Origin: Frigidibacter sp. ROC022
GTDB lineage: Bacteria; Pseudomonadota; Alphaproteobacteria; Rhodobacterales; Rhodobacteraceae
Length of the DNA stretch: 64,000 nucleotides
Reading direction: 5' to 3'
Assembly: GCF_024723735.1 (NCBI RefSeq)
Contig: NZ_JANQDU010000003.1
Coordinates: 434,001 to 498,000, forward strand
Shown: one piece after another, positions 1 through 10,086 of the stretch
Layout: every line of letters begins with the position of its first letter
Position numbering within the stretch: position 1 is the first letter of the stretch
The notes under the pieces: model-generated
What the model was told of the DNA's origin: nothing
Seen by the model: the letters and a program-made list of their open reading frames with translations, nothing else
Database searches by the model: none
Program-made: the position numbers and the translations under genes

Positions 1-1
1 C

Positions 2-1804
2 CGGCATGGCAGCCGCAACGCGTTGAGTTTCCAGCTGGAGTCGGGGCCGAAGGATGCCGCCGAGACGCTGACCTGGGCCGATCTCTATGCCCGGAGCTGC
101 CAGGCCGCCAACATGTTCCGCAGTCTCGGCATCGGTGAAGGCGATGTGGTGGCCTTCCTGCTGCCGAACTGCACCGAGACCGCGACGACGCTGCTGGGCG
201 GGGCCATTGCCGGGATCGTCAACCCGATCAATCCGCTGCTGGAGGCCAACCAGATCGCCGCGATCCTGCGCGAGACCGGCGCCAAGGTGCTGGTCACGCT
301 CAAGGCCTTTCCCAAATCGGACGTGGCGCACAAGGCGGCGCAGGCGCTGTTGAACGCGCCCGAGGTCGAGACCGTCCTGGAGGTCGATCTGAACCGCTAT
401 CTGAAGCCACCGAAGAGCTGGATCGTGCCGTTCCTGCGGCCCAAACATGCGGTCCATCACCGGGCCAAGGTTCTGGACTTCGCTACCGAGATGCGCAAGC
501 AGCCGCCGACCCTGGCCTTCGAAGACAGCGCCGGCGACCGGGTCTGCGCCTATTTCCACACCGGCGGCACGACCGGCATGCCCAAGGTGGCACAGCACCA
601 GTATTCGGGGATGGTGTTCAACGGCTGGCTGGGGGCGACGCTGCTGTTCCGGCACACCGACGTGCTGTTGTGTCCGCTGCCGCTGTTCCATGTCTTCGCC
701 GCCTATCCGGTGCTGATGTCGGCCATCGTCTCGGGCGCGCATGTCGTCCTGCCGACCCCGCAGGGCTATCGCGGCGACGGGGTATTCGACAATTTCTGGA
801 AGCTGGTCGAACGCTGGGGGGTGACCTTCATGATCACCGTGCCCACGGCGATCTCGGCATTGATGCAGCGCCCGGTCGATGCCGATGTCTCGACCATGCG
901 GATGGCGATTTCCGGCTCGGCGCCGCTGCCGGTCGAACTCTACCAGCGCTTCGAGAAGGCCACGGGCGTGCAGATCGCCGAGGGCTACGGGCTGACCGAG
1001 GCGACCTGCCTGGTGTCCTGCAACCCGGTCGACGGGCCGAAGAAGACCGGCTCGGTCGGGTTGCCCTTGCCCTATTGCGACGTGCGCATCCTCCATTGCG
1101 ATGCCGAGGGCAACATCATCCGGGAATGCCCGGTGGATGAAGTCGGAGAGATCTGCGTCTCGACCCCCGGCGTGTTCGTGGGGCGGACCTACAGCGAATC
1201 CGACAAGAACAGCGACCTGTTCGCCGACGGCAAATGGCTGCGCACCGGCGATCTGGGCCGGCTCGATCCCGATGGTTATCTGTGGATCACCGGCCGCGCC
1301 AAGGACCTGATCATCCGTGGCGGGCACAACATCGACCCGGCGATGATCGAGGACGCGCTGATGGCGCATGAGGCGGTGGCCTTTGCCGGCGCCATCGGCC
1401 AGCCCGATGCCCATTCCGGAGAGCTGCCCTGCGCCTATGTCGAACTGGTGAACGGCGGGACGGCCACGACCGACGAGCTTCTGGCCTTTGCCAAGGCAAG
1501 GGTGCCGGAACGCGCCGCGCAGCCGAAATACATCGAGGTTCTGCCCGAACTTCCCAAGACCGCGGTCGGCAAGGTGTTGAAGAACGACCTGCGCAAGCTG
1601 GCGATCGCCCGGGTCTATGGCGCGGCCCTGGCCGAGGCCAAGGTCGGCGCGGAGATCGGGTCGGTCTACGAGGACAAGAAGCGCGGGCTGGTGGCACGCC
1701 TGGTGCGGACCGGAGAGGTTTCGGACGAGGATGTGGCGCCGGTCCTGGGGGTCTTCACGAGGCCCTGGGAATGGGATGATGCGGCGCGTCCCGCGGATGA
1801 CTGA
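2..1804 (+). CDS. acyl-CoA synthetase (AMP-forming), 5' end missing
   Basis: Adenylate-forming enzyme that would activate a carboxylic acid to its acyl-CoA through an acyl-AMP. The signature HTGGTTGMPKV lies near residue 187, followed by EGYGLTEAT and the hinge region TGDLGRLDPDGYLWITGRAKD. The C-terminal catalytic lysine is in PKTAVGKVLKND. The reading frame is open to the left window edge: the codons before the in-frame TTG at 23 give RHGSRNAL, which fits this family's N-terminus. The true start therefore lies outside the window and TTG at 23 should not be taken as the start. The substrate cannot be told from sequence. A FadR-type regulator follows 94 nt downstream on the same strand and may control it. 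Confidence 0.9.
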   Translation, partial: RHGSRNALSFQLESGPKDAAETLTWADLYARSCQAANMFRSLGIGEGDVVAFLLPNCTETATTLLGGAIAGIVNPINPLLEANQIAAILRETGAKVLVTLKAFPKSDVAHKAAQALLNAPEVETVLEVDLNRYLKPPKSWIVPFLRPKHAVHHRAKVLDFATEMRKQPPTLAFEDSAGDRVCAYFHTGGTTGMPKVAQHQYSGMVFNGWLGATLLFRHTDVLLCPLPLFHVFAAYPVLMSAIVSGAHVVLPTPQGYRGDGVFDNFWKLVERWGVTFMITVPTAISALMQRPVDADVSTMRMAISGSAPLPVELYQRFEKATGVQIAEGYGLTEATCLVSCNPVDGPKKTGSVGLPLPYCDVRILHCDAEGNIIRECPVDEVGEICVSTPGVFVGRTYSESDKNSDLFADGKWLRTGDLGRLDPDGYLWITGRAKDLIIRGGHNIDPAMIEDALMAHEAVAFAGAIGQPDAHSGELPCAYVELVNGGTATTDELLAFAKARVPERAAQPKYIEVLPELPKTAVGKVLKNDLRKLAIARVYGAALAEAKVGAEIGSVYEDKKRGLVARLVRTGEVSDEDVAPVLGVFTRPWEWDDAARPADD

Positions 1805-1897
1805 GCCCGGCCGGGCGCGCGGCATTGGACAGGCATGCGTCAAGCGCCTAGATTGCCCGCTGCAACGCCCGGGTGAAGCCCCGGGCGGATCGGAGGG

Positions 1898-2611
1898 ATG
1901 ATGCCGGAAGATGGGGCAGGCGGCTCGGCTGTCGATACCACCGTGGCGCGGATCCGCGCCCTGATCGCGGACGAGGGTCTGGGAGTCGGGGACAGCCTGC
2001 CGACAGAACGCGAGCTTTGCGAACGTTTCGCCACCAGCCGCAACACGGTGCGCGAGGCGATGCGCATTCTCAAGGCCTATGGCATCGTCGATGTCCGGCC
2101 CAAGGTCGGCGCCACGATCATCGACAACCGGATGAGCCAGGCCTTCGAACAGTTCAGCTTCAACCTGATGGAACTGTCGGACGAGACCTTCTGGGACATC
2201 CAGAACTTCCGCCGCCTGCTCGAGGTCGGCTCGGTCGAGACCCTGCTGGAAAAGATCACCGATGATGACCTGGCCGAGCTGCGGGCAATCAATGCGCAGA
2301 TGCAGGAGGCGGGGGACGTCGATGCGGCCTCGGAATGCGACTTCCGCTTTCACACGAGGCTGCTTGCCGTCCTCGGCAACAAGGCGATCCTGGATGTCTA
2401 CCAGATCATGAAGCCGGTGACGCTGAGGATCATGAAGAACGGCAAGACCCGGCGGACCTTCGAGACCAGCACCTTCCGCGAGCATGTCGATGTGCTGGAC
2501 GCTTTGCAGGCGCGGGACCGGCTGGCCTATCAGTACCGGATGAAGGTCCATCTGGAATCCGGCGTCACCTATCTGGAGCAGCGCGCCGCCGAGGCGGGGT
2601 CCGGAACCTAG
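1898..2611 (+). CDS. FadR-type GntR transcriptional regulator (FCD domain)
   Basis: DNA-binding repressor or activator of the FadR branch. Residues about 10-75 form the GntR winged helix, with the typical LPTERELCERFATSRNTVREAMR recognition segment. Residues about 90-230 form an all-helical FCD ligand-binding domain with D/H metal-ligand positions in ECDFRFHTRLL and FREHVDVLDAL. Two ATGs in tandem (1898, 1901) follow GGAGGG at 1892-1897. The second has slightly better spacing, but both are very close to the Shine-Dalgarno sequence. Its position just after an acyl-CoA synthetase suggests control by an organic acid or acyl-CoA. Its TAG stop lies in CTAG (2608-2611), which is also the stop of the convergent gene on the other strand, so no terminator fits between them. 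Confidence 0.88.
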   Translation: MMPEDGAGGSAVDTTVARIRALIADEGLGVGDSLPTERELCERFATSRNTVREAMRILKAYGIVDVRPKVGATIIDNRMSQAFEQFSFNLMELSDETFWDIQNFRRLLEVGSVETLLEKITDDDLAELRAINAQMQEAGDVDAASECDFRFHTRLLAVLGNKAILDVYQIMKPVTLRIMKNGKTRRTFETSTFREHVDVLDALQARDRLAYQYRMKVHLESGVTYLEQRAAEAGSGT

Positions 2612-3501
2612 AGCGGGATCACGTCGACCTTCTGGCTGGTCTTCTGGCTGCCCGAGGCGCGCAGCTGGCCGCGGATCGGCGCGACATCGGCATAGTCGCG
2701 GCCCAGGGCGGTGACGACATGGTCCGAGGCGACCAGCAGATCGTTGGTCGGATCGAACTGCACCCATCCCATTTCGGTTCCGCACCAGGCCTGCACCCAG
2801 GCATGCATGGCGTCGGCCCCTTCCAGCCGCTCGGTCCCCGGCGGCGGGATGGTGCGCAGGAAGCCCGAGACATAGCCCGCGGGCACCCCGATCCCGCGTA
2901 GGCAGGCGATCATGATGTGGCTGAAGTCCTGGCAGACCCCGCGCCGGGCCTTGAACGCCTCGTCGGCGTCGGTGTCCACATCGGTGGCCTTGGGATCGAA
3001 GGTCATGTCCCGATGCAGCGCCCGGCCCACCGCCTGCACCGCCTGAAAGGCCGTGAGAGGGCCCGTGCCGGCCCGGCTCAGCGCCTCGCGCGCATAGGCG
3101 GTCATCGCCGGGTTGGTCTGCACCCGGTCGGAGTTCCCGGTGAAGTGATGCGGCGATCCCGGCGCCAGGTTGCGGGCCAGGGCCAGATCTTCGCCCAGCC
3201 GTTCCAGAGCCGGGGACAGGTCGAACTGCGGTGCGGTGGCGGTGCGCTGGACCCGGGCCTGAAGCCGGAAGGTGACGCCGCTGATCGGCCGGTCATAGGC
3301 GATCTCGGTCCGGGCATTGCCGAAGAAATCGACTCCGTCGCGGCGGTCGTCGGGGCGCGGGTCGATCGAGACTTCACCCGCCACAAGCTGCTGCTGGTTC
3401 TCGAGGTTCAGCGGCAGCAGGCGCAGCACATGCCGGCCCATCGAGGCGGGCTGCTCGTAGCGGTAGCCGAATTCCAGCGCGATATCGTAGAGCTGTGCCA
3501 T
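2608..3501 (-). CDS. transglutaminase-like cysteine protein (297 aa)
   Basis: Transglutaminase-superfamily protein with an N-terminal transglutaminase N-domain (about 1-85) and a core (about 150-260). The likely catalytic triad is C190 (RRGVCQDFSH), H233 (AMHAWVQ) and D250 (VQFDPTND). No signal peptide is visible, so it is predicted to be cytoplasmic. It is the last gene of a three-gene operon read from 9263 to 2608. Its ATG is one base from the stop codon of the ATP-grasp gene, implying translational coupling. In this family neighbourhood such proteins are predicted to act as peptidases or amide-exchange enzymes on amidoligase products (Iyer and Aravind's amidoligase analysis). The substrate is unknown. 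Confidence 0.85.
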   Translation of the reverse strand: MAQLYDIALEFGYRYEQPASMGRHVLRLLPLNLENQQQLVAGEVSIDPRPDDRRDGVDFFGNARTEIAYDRPISGVTFRLQARVQRTATAPQFDLSPALERLGEDLALARNLAPGSPHHFTGNSDRVQTNPAMTAYAREALSRAGTGPLTAFQAVQAVGRALHRDMTFDPKATDVDTDADEAFKARRGVCQDFSHIMIACLRGIGVPAGYVSGFLRTIPPPGTERLEGADAMHAWVQAWCGTEMGWVQFDPTNDLLVASDHVVTALGRDYADVAPIRGQLRASGSQKTSQKVDVIPL

Positions 3502-3502
3502 C

Positions 3503-5896
3503 TCAGGTCAGATAGGCCGCGGTGAGGCCGTCGGAAAGCTCGGCCAGCCGGACCCGCATCCGCAGAAGCCGCCGGGGCGTCACCTGATCGGGGGTCAGCA
3601 CCGCCAGATCGGTATGCAGTTGAAGCACCTGCCGCGACAGGGGCGACATCTCTCCCTGTATCACCGAATTGGGCAGCATGGCGATCTGATCCTTCACTTC
3701 GGAAAGCTGGAACAGCACCGAACGGGGGTTCAGGCTGTCCAGGGCCAGCAGATCGATCACCGTGTTGCGGTTGGTCTCGACCGAGAAGCGGCGCTTGTGG
3801 GTCATCACCGAGTCGCCGATCTCGACCGCCACGTCGAGACTGCCCTCGGGCGCGTCGGGGGCGGCCAGCCCGGCCAAGGTAACGCACATCCGGTCGGCCC
3901 GTTCCAGCGCCCGGCCGATCGACAGGAAGCGCCAGCCGAAGAAGCGATACATGTTCTCGTGCACCAGCCCGGTGAAGCCTGCCGTCTTGCGCAGCAGCAC
4001 CGACATCGCCCGCGCCGCGTCGTCGCCGGGCTGCACCGAACCTTCCATCCAGCGCACCGTCTTGGCCAGATCGCGCAATGCCAGCCAGCCGTCGATCGAG
4101 AACCGGTCGCGGACCTTGCCGGCGCAGCCGACGGCGGCCTCGACCTGTTCGTTGATCTGCGGCGGGATCGGATGCTCCAGATCGGCGCCGCTCCTGGTCA
4201 GATGCTCGCCCAGATGGTCGAGCAGCGGGGTCGATTCGAGCCCGGTCTCGGCCATCCTGAGGTGATAGCAGCGCATCTGCCGCATCAGGCCTTCGCCGCG
4301 CTCCATGTAGCGGCCGAGCCAGAACAGGTTGTCGGCGGCGCGCGAGGGCAGGGTGCCCTGCGAGCGGCGGACATAGGCCCCCGGCGCCGGATGGGCCAGG
4401 CTGTCGGTGGCCACGGCGTGATCCGAGACGATCCAGACATCGGCGACGGAGCCGCCGTTGCGCATCGCCAGCGCGGTCGCGTCCTCGGTCCGGCCGATCC
4501 GCGCATAGCCCCCCGGCATCACCGTCCAGCCCTGCGGGGTGCGGGCGGCGAACACCCGCACCGTCATCGGGCGCGGCACCAGGCGACCATCTTCCCAGGC
4601 CGGGGTGGTCGATAACGTCACCGCCTGCTGGCCGACCAGGTTGGGTGCCTCCTCGTCCAACCAGGCCTCGACCGAGCTTCGCGCCTCGCCGCGGAAAGCG
4701 CCACCGAGCGCGGTGGTGTCGTCGATCTCGAAGGGCAGCGAGGTCGAGAGCGCCGGGCCGACCATCATCTGCGCGGTCTGTGCCTTGACATGGGCCAGTT
4801 CCGTGGGCTGGCCGCACCACCAGGTGGCGATATTGGGCAGCAGCAGCGGCCCGCCCAGCAGCTTGCGGGCGATCGCCGGCAGAAAGGCCAGAAGGGCGCG
4901 GGTCTCCAGCACGCCCGAACCGAGCGCATTGGCCATGGTCAGCGTCCCGGCCCGGATCGCCCCGACCATTCCCGGCGTCCCGAGTTGCGAGCGGGCGTCG
5001 AGCTCCAGCGGATCGGCGAAGGCGGCGTCGAGCCGGCGCCAGAGCACCGAGATCGGTCGCGGTCCGGAAATGGTGCGGACCATCAGCTGGCCATGATCGA
5101 CCTTGAGATCCTCGCATTCGAGCAGCAGGAAGCCGAGATAGCGGGCGATATAGGCGTGCTCATAATAGGTGTCGGTATGGCTGCCGGGGGTCAGGATCGC
5201 GACCCGTCCGTCGCTGCCGCCGGTCATCCCGTTCATCGCGTCGCGAAAGCCGCGGAAGAAGCCGGCCAGCCGCTGCACGTTGGCATGGGCGAAGAAATCC
5301 GAGAATACGCGGCTGGTCGCCACCCGGTTCTCTAGCGCGAAGCCGGCCCCGGACGGGGCCTGGGTCCGGTCCCCGAGGACGAACCACGAGCCGTCGGGTG
5401 AGCGTCCGACCTCGAAGGCCAGCATGTGCAGGAAATGCCCGCCGCGCGGGGTGACACCGACCAGCGGCCGCAGCCATTCCGGGTTTCTGGCGATCAGCTG
5501 CGGCGGCAGCAGCCCGTCCGAGACCAGCCGTCCCGGCCCGTAGAGATCGGCCATCACCTGTTCCAGCAATTCGGCGCGCTGGACGATCCCGGCCTTCAGG
5601 CTGTCCCATTCGGACTCGGCGATCAGCACCGGAACATGGCTCAGCGGCCAGTCCCTTTCGGTCGAGATGCCGCCGCCGTTCTGCCGGAAGAACACCCCGG
5701 CGTCGCGCAGATACTGGTCGCCATGGGCAAAGCGGTGCAGCACCTCGTCATCCGAGAGCCGCGACAGAAAGCTGATCAGCCGTGACCAGACCGGGCGCAG
5801 CTCGCCACTACCGGTCAGCAGTTCATCCGCGACCCCCGGGTGCGGGTGATAGTCGCGCAGCAGGTCGCGGCTGGAGTCGGGCAGCGCAGAGGCCAT
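3503..5896 (-). CDS. circularly permuted ATP-grasp / alpha-E fusion protein (797 aa)
   Basis: Two families are fused. Residues about 1-510 match the circularly permuted type 2 ATP-grasp proteins: GVTPRGGHFLHMLAFEV, LGDRTQAPSGAGFALENR, the LTPG segment and NIATWWCGQ. Residues about 515-797 match the alpha-E (DUF403) helical domain, beginning PSRAADNLFWLGRYMERGE. In many genomes these are separate adjacent genes. ATP-grasp enzymes of this group are predicted to form an amide or peptide bond using ATP; alpha-E is a helical partner of unknown role. The start codon is one base after the upstream gene's stop and the stop is one base before the downstream ATG, so the three proteins are almost certainly made together. 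No signal peptide is seen. Confidence 0.88.
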   Translation of the reverse strand: MASALPDSSRDLLRDYHPHPGVADELLTGSGELRPVWSRLISFLSRLSDDEVLHRFAHGDQYLRDAGVFFRQNGGGISTERDWPLSHVPVLIAESEWDSLKAGIVQRAELLEQVMADLYGPGRLVSDGLLPPQLIARNPEWLRPLVGVTPRGGHFLHMLAFEVGRSPDGSWFVLGDRTQAPSGAGFALENRVATSRVFSDFFAHANVQRLAGFFRGFRDAMNGMTGGSDGRVAILTPGSHTDTYYEHAYIARYLGFLLLECEDLKVDHGQLMVRTISGPRPISVLWRRLDAAFADPLELDARSQLGTPGMVGAIRAGTLTMANALGSGVLETRALLAFLPAIARKLLGGPLLLPNIATWWCGQPTELAHVKAQTAQMMVGPALSTSLPFEIDDTTALGGAFRGEARSSVEAWLDEEAPNLVGQQAVTLSTTPAWEDGRLVPRPMTVRVFAARTPQGWTVMPGGYARIGRTEDATALAMRNGGSVADVWIVSDHAVATDSLAHPAPGAYVRRSQGTLPSRAADNLFWLGRYMERGEGLMRQMRCYHLRMAETGLESTPLLDHLGEHLTRSGADLEHPIPPQINEQVEAAVGCAGKVRDRFSIDGWLALRDLAKTVRWMEGSVQPGDDAARAMSVLLRKTAGFTGLVHENMYRFFGWRFLSIGRALERADRMCVTLAGLAAPDAPEGSLDVAVEIGDSVMTHKRRFSVETNRNTVIDLLALDSLNPRSVLFQLSEVKDQIAMLPNSVIQGEMSPLSRQVLQLHTDLAVLTPDQVTPRRLLRMRVRLAELSDGLTAAYLT

Positions 5897-5897
5897 G

Positions 5898-8800
5898 TCA
5901 CAATCCGTCGGGGCGCCTGAGATCGAGCGTCATCGGAAACTCGGGATGCGGCCGGTCGTCGGGCATTGGGTAGCTGCCGGCGGTATGGCCGGTCTTTTCG
6001 AACCGGGCAAGTCGCCGCGCTTCGGCCTCGTTGCCGTTGACCGGGAAGGTCTCGTAATTGCGTCCGCCCGGATGCGCGACGTGATAGGTGCAGCCGCCGA
6101 GTGCCCGGCCGGTCCAGCTGTCGTAGATGTCGAAGGTCAGCGGCGCATCGACCGGCAGCACCGGGTGCAGTGCCTCGGCCGGTTGCCAGGCCTTGAACCG
6201 CACCCCGCCGACCGCGGTTCCGGCCGCCAGTCCCGGGGTCAGCGGCACCCTGCGCCGGTTGCAGGTCACGATGTAGCGCTCGGGGTCGGTGGTGGTCAGC
6301 TTGACCTGGAGACGTTCGACCGAGCTGTCGGTATAGCGTACCGTGCCGCCGATCGCGCCCTTTTCGCCCAGCACATGCCAGGGTTCCAGCGCCTGCCGCA
6401 ACTCCAGCCTGGTGCCTTCGTATTCGACCTCGCCACAGAACGGAAAGCGGAACTCGGCCTGGGCCTCGAACCAGTCCGGGCGCAGTTCGAAGCCATGCGC
6501 CTTGAGATCGGCCAGCACGTCGAGGAAATCGGCCCAGACGAATTCGCGCAGCATGAAACGGTCGTGCAGCGTGGTACCCCAGCGGGTCAGCTTGCCGCTC
6601 AGCGGGGCCTGCCAGAACCGCGCGATCAGGGCCCGGATCAGCACCTGCTGGGCCAGGTTCATCTTCGGGTCCGGCGGCATCTCGAAGCCGCGGAACTCGA
6701 CCAGACCCAGCCGGCCGGTGGGGCCGTCCGGGGAGTAGAGCTTGTCGATGCAGATCTCGGCCCGGTGGGTGTTGCCGGTCACGTCGATCAGGATATTGCG
6801 CAGCAACCGGTCCACCAGCCAGGGTGGGGCAGAGCCGCCCGAGGCGGGATCGGGAATCTGGCCGAGCGCGATTTCCAGCTCGTAGAGCGTGTCGTGCCGG
6901 GCCTCGTCGATCCTCGGGGCCTGCGAGGTCGGGCCGATGAAGAGGCCCGAGAACAGGTAGGACAGCGAGGGATGCCGCTGCCAGTGCAGGATCAGGCTGG
7001 CCAGAACGTCGGGGCGGCGCAGGAAGGGCGAGTCGTTCGGCGTCGCGCCGCCGACCACCACGTGATTGCCGCCGCCGGTGCCGGTGTGGCGGCCGTCGAT
7101 CATGAACTTGTCGGCGCCGAGCCGGCAGGCGCGGGCCTCTTCGTAGACCGCCATCGTGGTCGCCACGCAGTCCTCCCAGCTGTCCGCCGGGTGGATGTTC
7201 ACCTCGATCACGCCCGGGTCCGGCGCGACGCGGATGACGTTTATCCTGGGGTCATGCGGCGGGGCATAGCCTTCGATATGGATCGGAAGGCCCATTTCCG
7301 CCGCCGTGGCCTCGGCCGCCGCGACCAGTTCCAGATAGTCCTCCAGAGCCTCGACCGGCGGCATGAAGACGCAGAGCCTTCCGTCGCGGGGTTCCACGGT
7401 CATCGCGGTGCGCACCGCGCCGCCGACCGGGCCGAGTTCCTGCTCGATCACGTCCTGGGTCGGGCCGGTCGCGGCAGGGGCAGAGACCGGCTGCTGGCGG
7501 TCGGCCGAGACCTCCGGCGTTTCCGGCTCGGACGCCTCCGGCGCGGCGGCCCGGAAGCTGTCGAAATCGGGCAGGGTGCCGCGCGGCACGGTCGGATCGA
7601 CGATATAGGTGTAGGGGAACTGCGAGGCAGGAACATGCGGCAGTGCGCCCAGCGGGATCCGGTAGCCGACCGGGCTGTCGCCGGGTACCAGAAAGACATG
7701 GCCGCGCCGCAGCTTCCATTTCTCGCTGCGCCAGCCATGCCCCGCCGCCCGGGATTGCCAGCGCTGGATCGGCAGCACATGGCCCGAAGGCTCGGTCAAC
7801 CCGCGGGCAAAGACCCGGGCGATGCGGTTGCGCTCTTCGGGGTCTTTCAGCCTGGAGTTTTCCGGGGTCACGTTCTCGGGCAGGTTGCCTTCCTTCAGCA
7901 CCCATTCGGCGGGGTCCTCGAAGGCGGGCACCACGTAGTCGGGTTCGATTCCCAGCTTTTCGGCCATTCCGGTCAGTAGCTTGCCGGCATCTTCGGCGGT
8001 GGCTCCGGTCGCGGCGCCTTCCTCGGCGATCAGCCCGGCGTCCTTCCAGATCGGTTTCAGGTCGCGGCGCCAGTAGAGCGAGAAGGTCCAGCGCGGCAGG
8101 GTCTCGCCCGGATACCACTTGCCCTGGCCATAGTGCAGGAAACCGCCCGGCGCGAAGCGGTCGCGCAGCCGCCGGATCAGCTTGTCGGCCAGTCCGCGCT
8201 TCATCGGACCCACGGCGGCGGAGTTCCACTCGTCGCTCTCGAAGTCATCGACCGAGACAAAGGTCGGCTCGCCGCCCATGGTCAGCCGCACGTCGTTGGC
8301 GCGCAGCACCTCATCGACCTTGTGGCCCAGCCGGTCGAGCGCGGCCCAGCTTTCCTCGGAGAACGGCTTGGTGATCCGGGGATGTTCGGCGGTGCGGGTC
8401 ACCGTCATGTCGAAGCCGAAGTTCACCTCGGCATAGGAAGCCATTCCGACGATCGGCGCGGCATTGCGGTAATGCGGCGTCGCGGCCAGCGGGATATGGC
8501 TTTCGCCGGCCAGCAGCCCCGACGTTGGGTCAAAGCCGATCCAGCCGGCGCCGGTCAGGTAGACCTCGACCCAGGCATGCAGGTCGGTGAAATCGTGATC
8601 CGTGCCCGAAGGCCCGTCGAGCGCTTCCAGATCGGGCTTCAGCTGGATCAGGTAGCCCGAGACGAAACGCGCCGCAAAGCCCAGGTGCCGCAGCACCTGG
8701 ACCAGCAGCCATGAGGAATCCCGGCAGCTTCCCGTTCCGGCGATCAGCGTTTCCTCGGGGGTCTGGACGCCGGGCTCCATGCGGATCACATAGCCGACGG

Positions 8801-9263
8801 CCTGCGCCACCCGGGCGTTCAGATCGACGAGGAAATTGACCGTGTTGTCGGCCTGACGCGGGATTTGTGCGACGAATTCGGCCAGCCGCGGCGTTGCCGG
8901 CTCGGGTTTGCGGTAGATCGACAGGTCGTCGCGCAGCTCTTCGGGATAGTCGAAAGGGAAGGCCTCGGCGCTGTCGTCCACGAAGAAGTCGAACGGGTTG
9001 TAGACCGTCATGTCCGCGACCAGATCGACCTCGATCCTGAACTCGCGCACCGGCTCGGGGAAGACGAAGCGGGCCAGCCAGTTGCCATAGGGGTCCTGCT
9101 GGTGGTTGACGAAATGTTCCGCCGGCGAGACCTTCAGCGAATGCGAGATGATCCGCGTCCGGCTGTGCGGCGCGGGCCTGAGCCGGATGATTTGCGGTGA
9201 CAGCGTGACCGGACGGTCATAGCTGTAGGACGTCATGTGATGGATCGCCGCGGTGATCGCCAT
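5898..9263 (-). CDS. large transglutaminase / DUF2126 protein (1121 aa)
   Basis: First gene of the three-gene amidoligase-type operon. Residues about 1-90 are a transglutaminase N-domain. Residues about 130-260 are the core, with a likely triad of C180 (GTGSCRDSS), H229 (DLHAWVEVY) and D245 (GFDPTSG). The remaining 800 residues match DUF2126, with segments such as [24 protein letters not shown] and [20 protein letters not shown]. Glutamine-synthetase-like or other amidoligase activity has been suggested for DUF2126-type regions, but this is not proven. No signal peptide or membrane segment is seen. The 218-nt gap upstream, shared with the divergent TadE-like gene, must hold the operon promoter. 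A proteasome-like Anbu gene, common next to these families elsewhere, is not present in this window. Confidence 0.87.
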   Translation of the reverse strand: MAITAAIHHMTSYSYDRPVTLSPQIIRLRPAPHSRTRIISHSLKVSPAEHFVNHQQDPYGNWLARFVFPEPVREFRIEVDLVADMTVYNPFDFFVDDSAEAFPFDYPEELRDDLSIYRKPEPATPRLAEFVAQIPRQADNTVNFLVDLNARVAQAVGYVIRMEPGVQTPEETLIAGTGSCRDSSWLLVQVLRHLGFAARFVSGYLIQLKPDLEALDGPSGTDHDFTDLHAWVEVYLTGAGWIGFDPTSGLLAGESHIPLAATPHYRNAAPIVGMASYAEVNFGFDMTVTRTAEHPRITKPFSEESWAALDRLGHKVDEVLRANDVRLTMGGEPTFVSVDDFESDEWNSAAVGPMKRGLADKLIRRLRDRFAPGGFLHYGQGKWYPGETLPRWTFSLYWRRDLKPIWKDAGLIAEEGAATGATAEDAGKLLTGMAEKLGIEPDYVVPAFEDPAEWVLKEGNLPENVTPENSRLKDPEERNRIARVFARGLTEPSGHVLPIQRWQSRAAGHGWRSEKWKLRRGHVFLVPGDSPVGYRIPLGALPHVPASQFPYTYIVDPTVPRGTLPDFDSFRAAAPEASEPETPEVSADRQQPVSAPAATGPTQDVIEQELGPVGGAVRTAMTVEPRDGRLCVFMPPVEALEDYLELVAAAEATAAEMGLPIHIEGYAPPHDPRINVIRVAPDPGVIEVNIHPADSWEDCVATTMAVYEEARACRLGADKFMIDGRHTGTGGGNHVVVGGATPNDSPFLRRPDVLASLILHWQRHPSLSYLFSGLFIGPTSQAPRIDEARHDTLYELEIALGQIPDPASGGSAPPWLVDRLLRNILIDVTGNTHRAEICIDKLYSPDGPTGRLGLVEFRGFEMPPDPKMNLAQQVLIRALIARFWQAPLSGKLTRWGTTLHDRFMLREFVWADFLDVLADLKAHGFELRPDWFEAQAEFRFPFCGEVEYEGTRLELRQALEPWHVLGEKGAIGGTVRYTDSSVERLQVKLTTTDPERYIVTCNRRRVPLTPGLAAGTAVGGVRFKAWQPAEALHPVLPVDAPLTFDIYDSWTGRALGGCTYHVAHPGGRNYETFPVNGNEAEARRLARFEKTGHTAGSYPMPDDRPHPEFPMTLDLRRPDGL

Positions 9264-9283
9264 GGAGGCTCAGCTTCCGATGT

Positions 9284-9309
9284 TTTGCATTGCAGTACAG
9301 CTTTGCAAA
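9284..9309. promoter_or_regulatory. TTTGCA-N14-TGCAAA dyad in divergent promoter region
   Basis: TTTGCA (9284-9289) and TGCAAA (9304-9309) form a perfect inverted repeat in the 218-nt gap between the divergently read transglutaminase operon and the TadE-like gene. It starts 21 bp upstream of the operon's ATG. The gap is visibly richer in A/T than its surroundings. A regulator site is an inference; no family can be assigned. Confidence 0.25.
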
Positions 9310-9481
9310 TGCGGGGCCTTTCGGCCAGCTTATTCGCCGTTTCGCGGGCTGCCGTGGCGGAAATGGCCGCCGACGAAGCAGCCGCAGAGCATGTTGCAAT
9401 CTCGAAGAACAGTCTTGCGATGCTGCTCTCCTTACGGTAGAGCGGAGGTCAGGGGGGGTCGTCATTTAAGCGAGCGACCCT

Positions 9482-10054
9482 ATGAATAACATGCCTTTTG
9501 CGGCCATTGCGTCGCGCAAGACCAGTACAGTACAAGCTTCTGATTTCCCGAGTTTCGGCTTCTCATCTTGCGAAAGTCGGCGCGTAAACCATGTCGGTCC
9601 CGGTGATGGATGGTGTCTGGGACGTCTGGGCCGCTTTGGCCGGGACGAGTCGGCCACGGCGACCGTCGAATTCGTGATCTGGGCGCCGACGCTGATCTTC
9701 ATCGGCGTGGCGATGTTCGTGCTCAGCTACTACATCGCGACGATCAGCGAAGTGCAGCAGGTGGTGCATGGCATGGCCCGGGCCAGCATCGGTCTCGTCA
9801 ATGGCGGTTGGCAGACCTCGGATCTCTGCGAGCAATTGGGCGAGGACGTCATGCCGCGGCTGGTGTCCCAGATGGCGGTGGTGGACCTGGATCGGTTTGC
9901 GCCGATGACCGCCTGTCCCGGCCAGCCCGATGCGACGGACTTCTTCACCCTGTCCGTCAGCTACGACTTGCGCGGCAGTTCGCTGCATTCGCTGGGCGCG
10001 CTCTTCGGGCTTGATCTGGCAGAGATCACGCGCAGCTCGACCATCCAGCTCTGA
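9482..10054 (+). CDS. TadE-like pilus assembly protein
   Basis: One transmembrane segment near residues 63-87 (FVIWAPTLIFIGVAMFVLSY) directly after SATATVEF matches the TadE pseudopilin signature, where a prepilin-type region with a conserved glutamate precedes the hydrophobic helix. A soluble domain of about 100 residues with two cysteines (C91-region DLCEQL and MTACPG) follows. TadE-like proteins are minor pseudopilins of Flp/Tad machines. The start at 9482 leaves an unusually long 55-residue leader with little Shine-Dalgarno support, so the true start may be further in. It stands 32 nt before a TadG-like gene. No TadA, TadB/C, CpaB or RcpA genes are in the window, so the pair is an orphan here. 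Confidence 0.75.
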   Translation: MNNMPFAAIASRKTSTVQASDFPSFGFSSCESRRVNHVGPGDGWCLGRLGRFGRDESATATVEFVIWAPTLIFIGVAMFVLSYYIATISEVQQVVHGMARASIGLVNGGWQTSDLCEQLGEDVMPRLVSQMAVVDLDRFAPMTACPGQPDATDFFTLSVSYDLRGSSLHSLGALFGLDLAEITRSSTIQL

Positions 10055-10086
10055 TCGCGACAGACCTTGCCAGTCAGAACCCAGCA

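Noticed and set aside
5895-7979. 694-codon frame antisense to the DUF2126 gene
   Set aside because: Same codon-position shadow effect; the translation is Gly/Arg/Gln-rich and resembles no protein.
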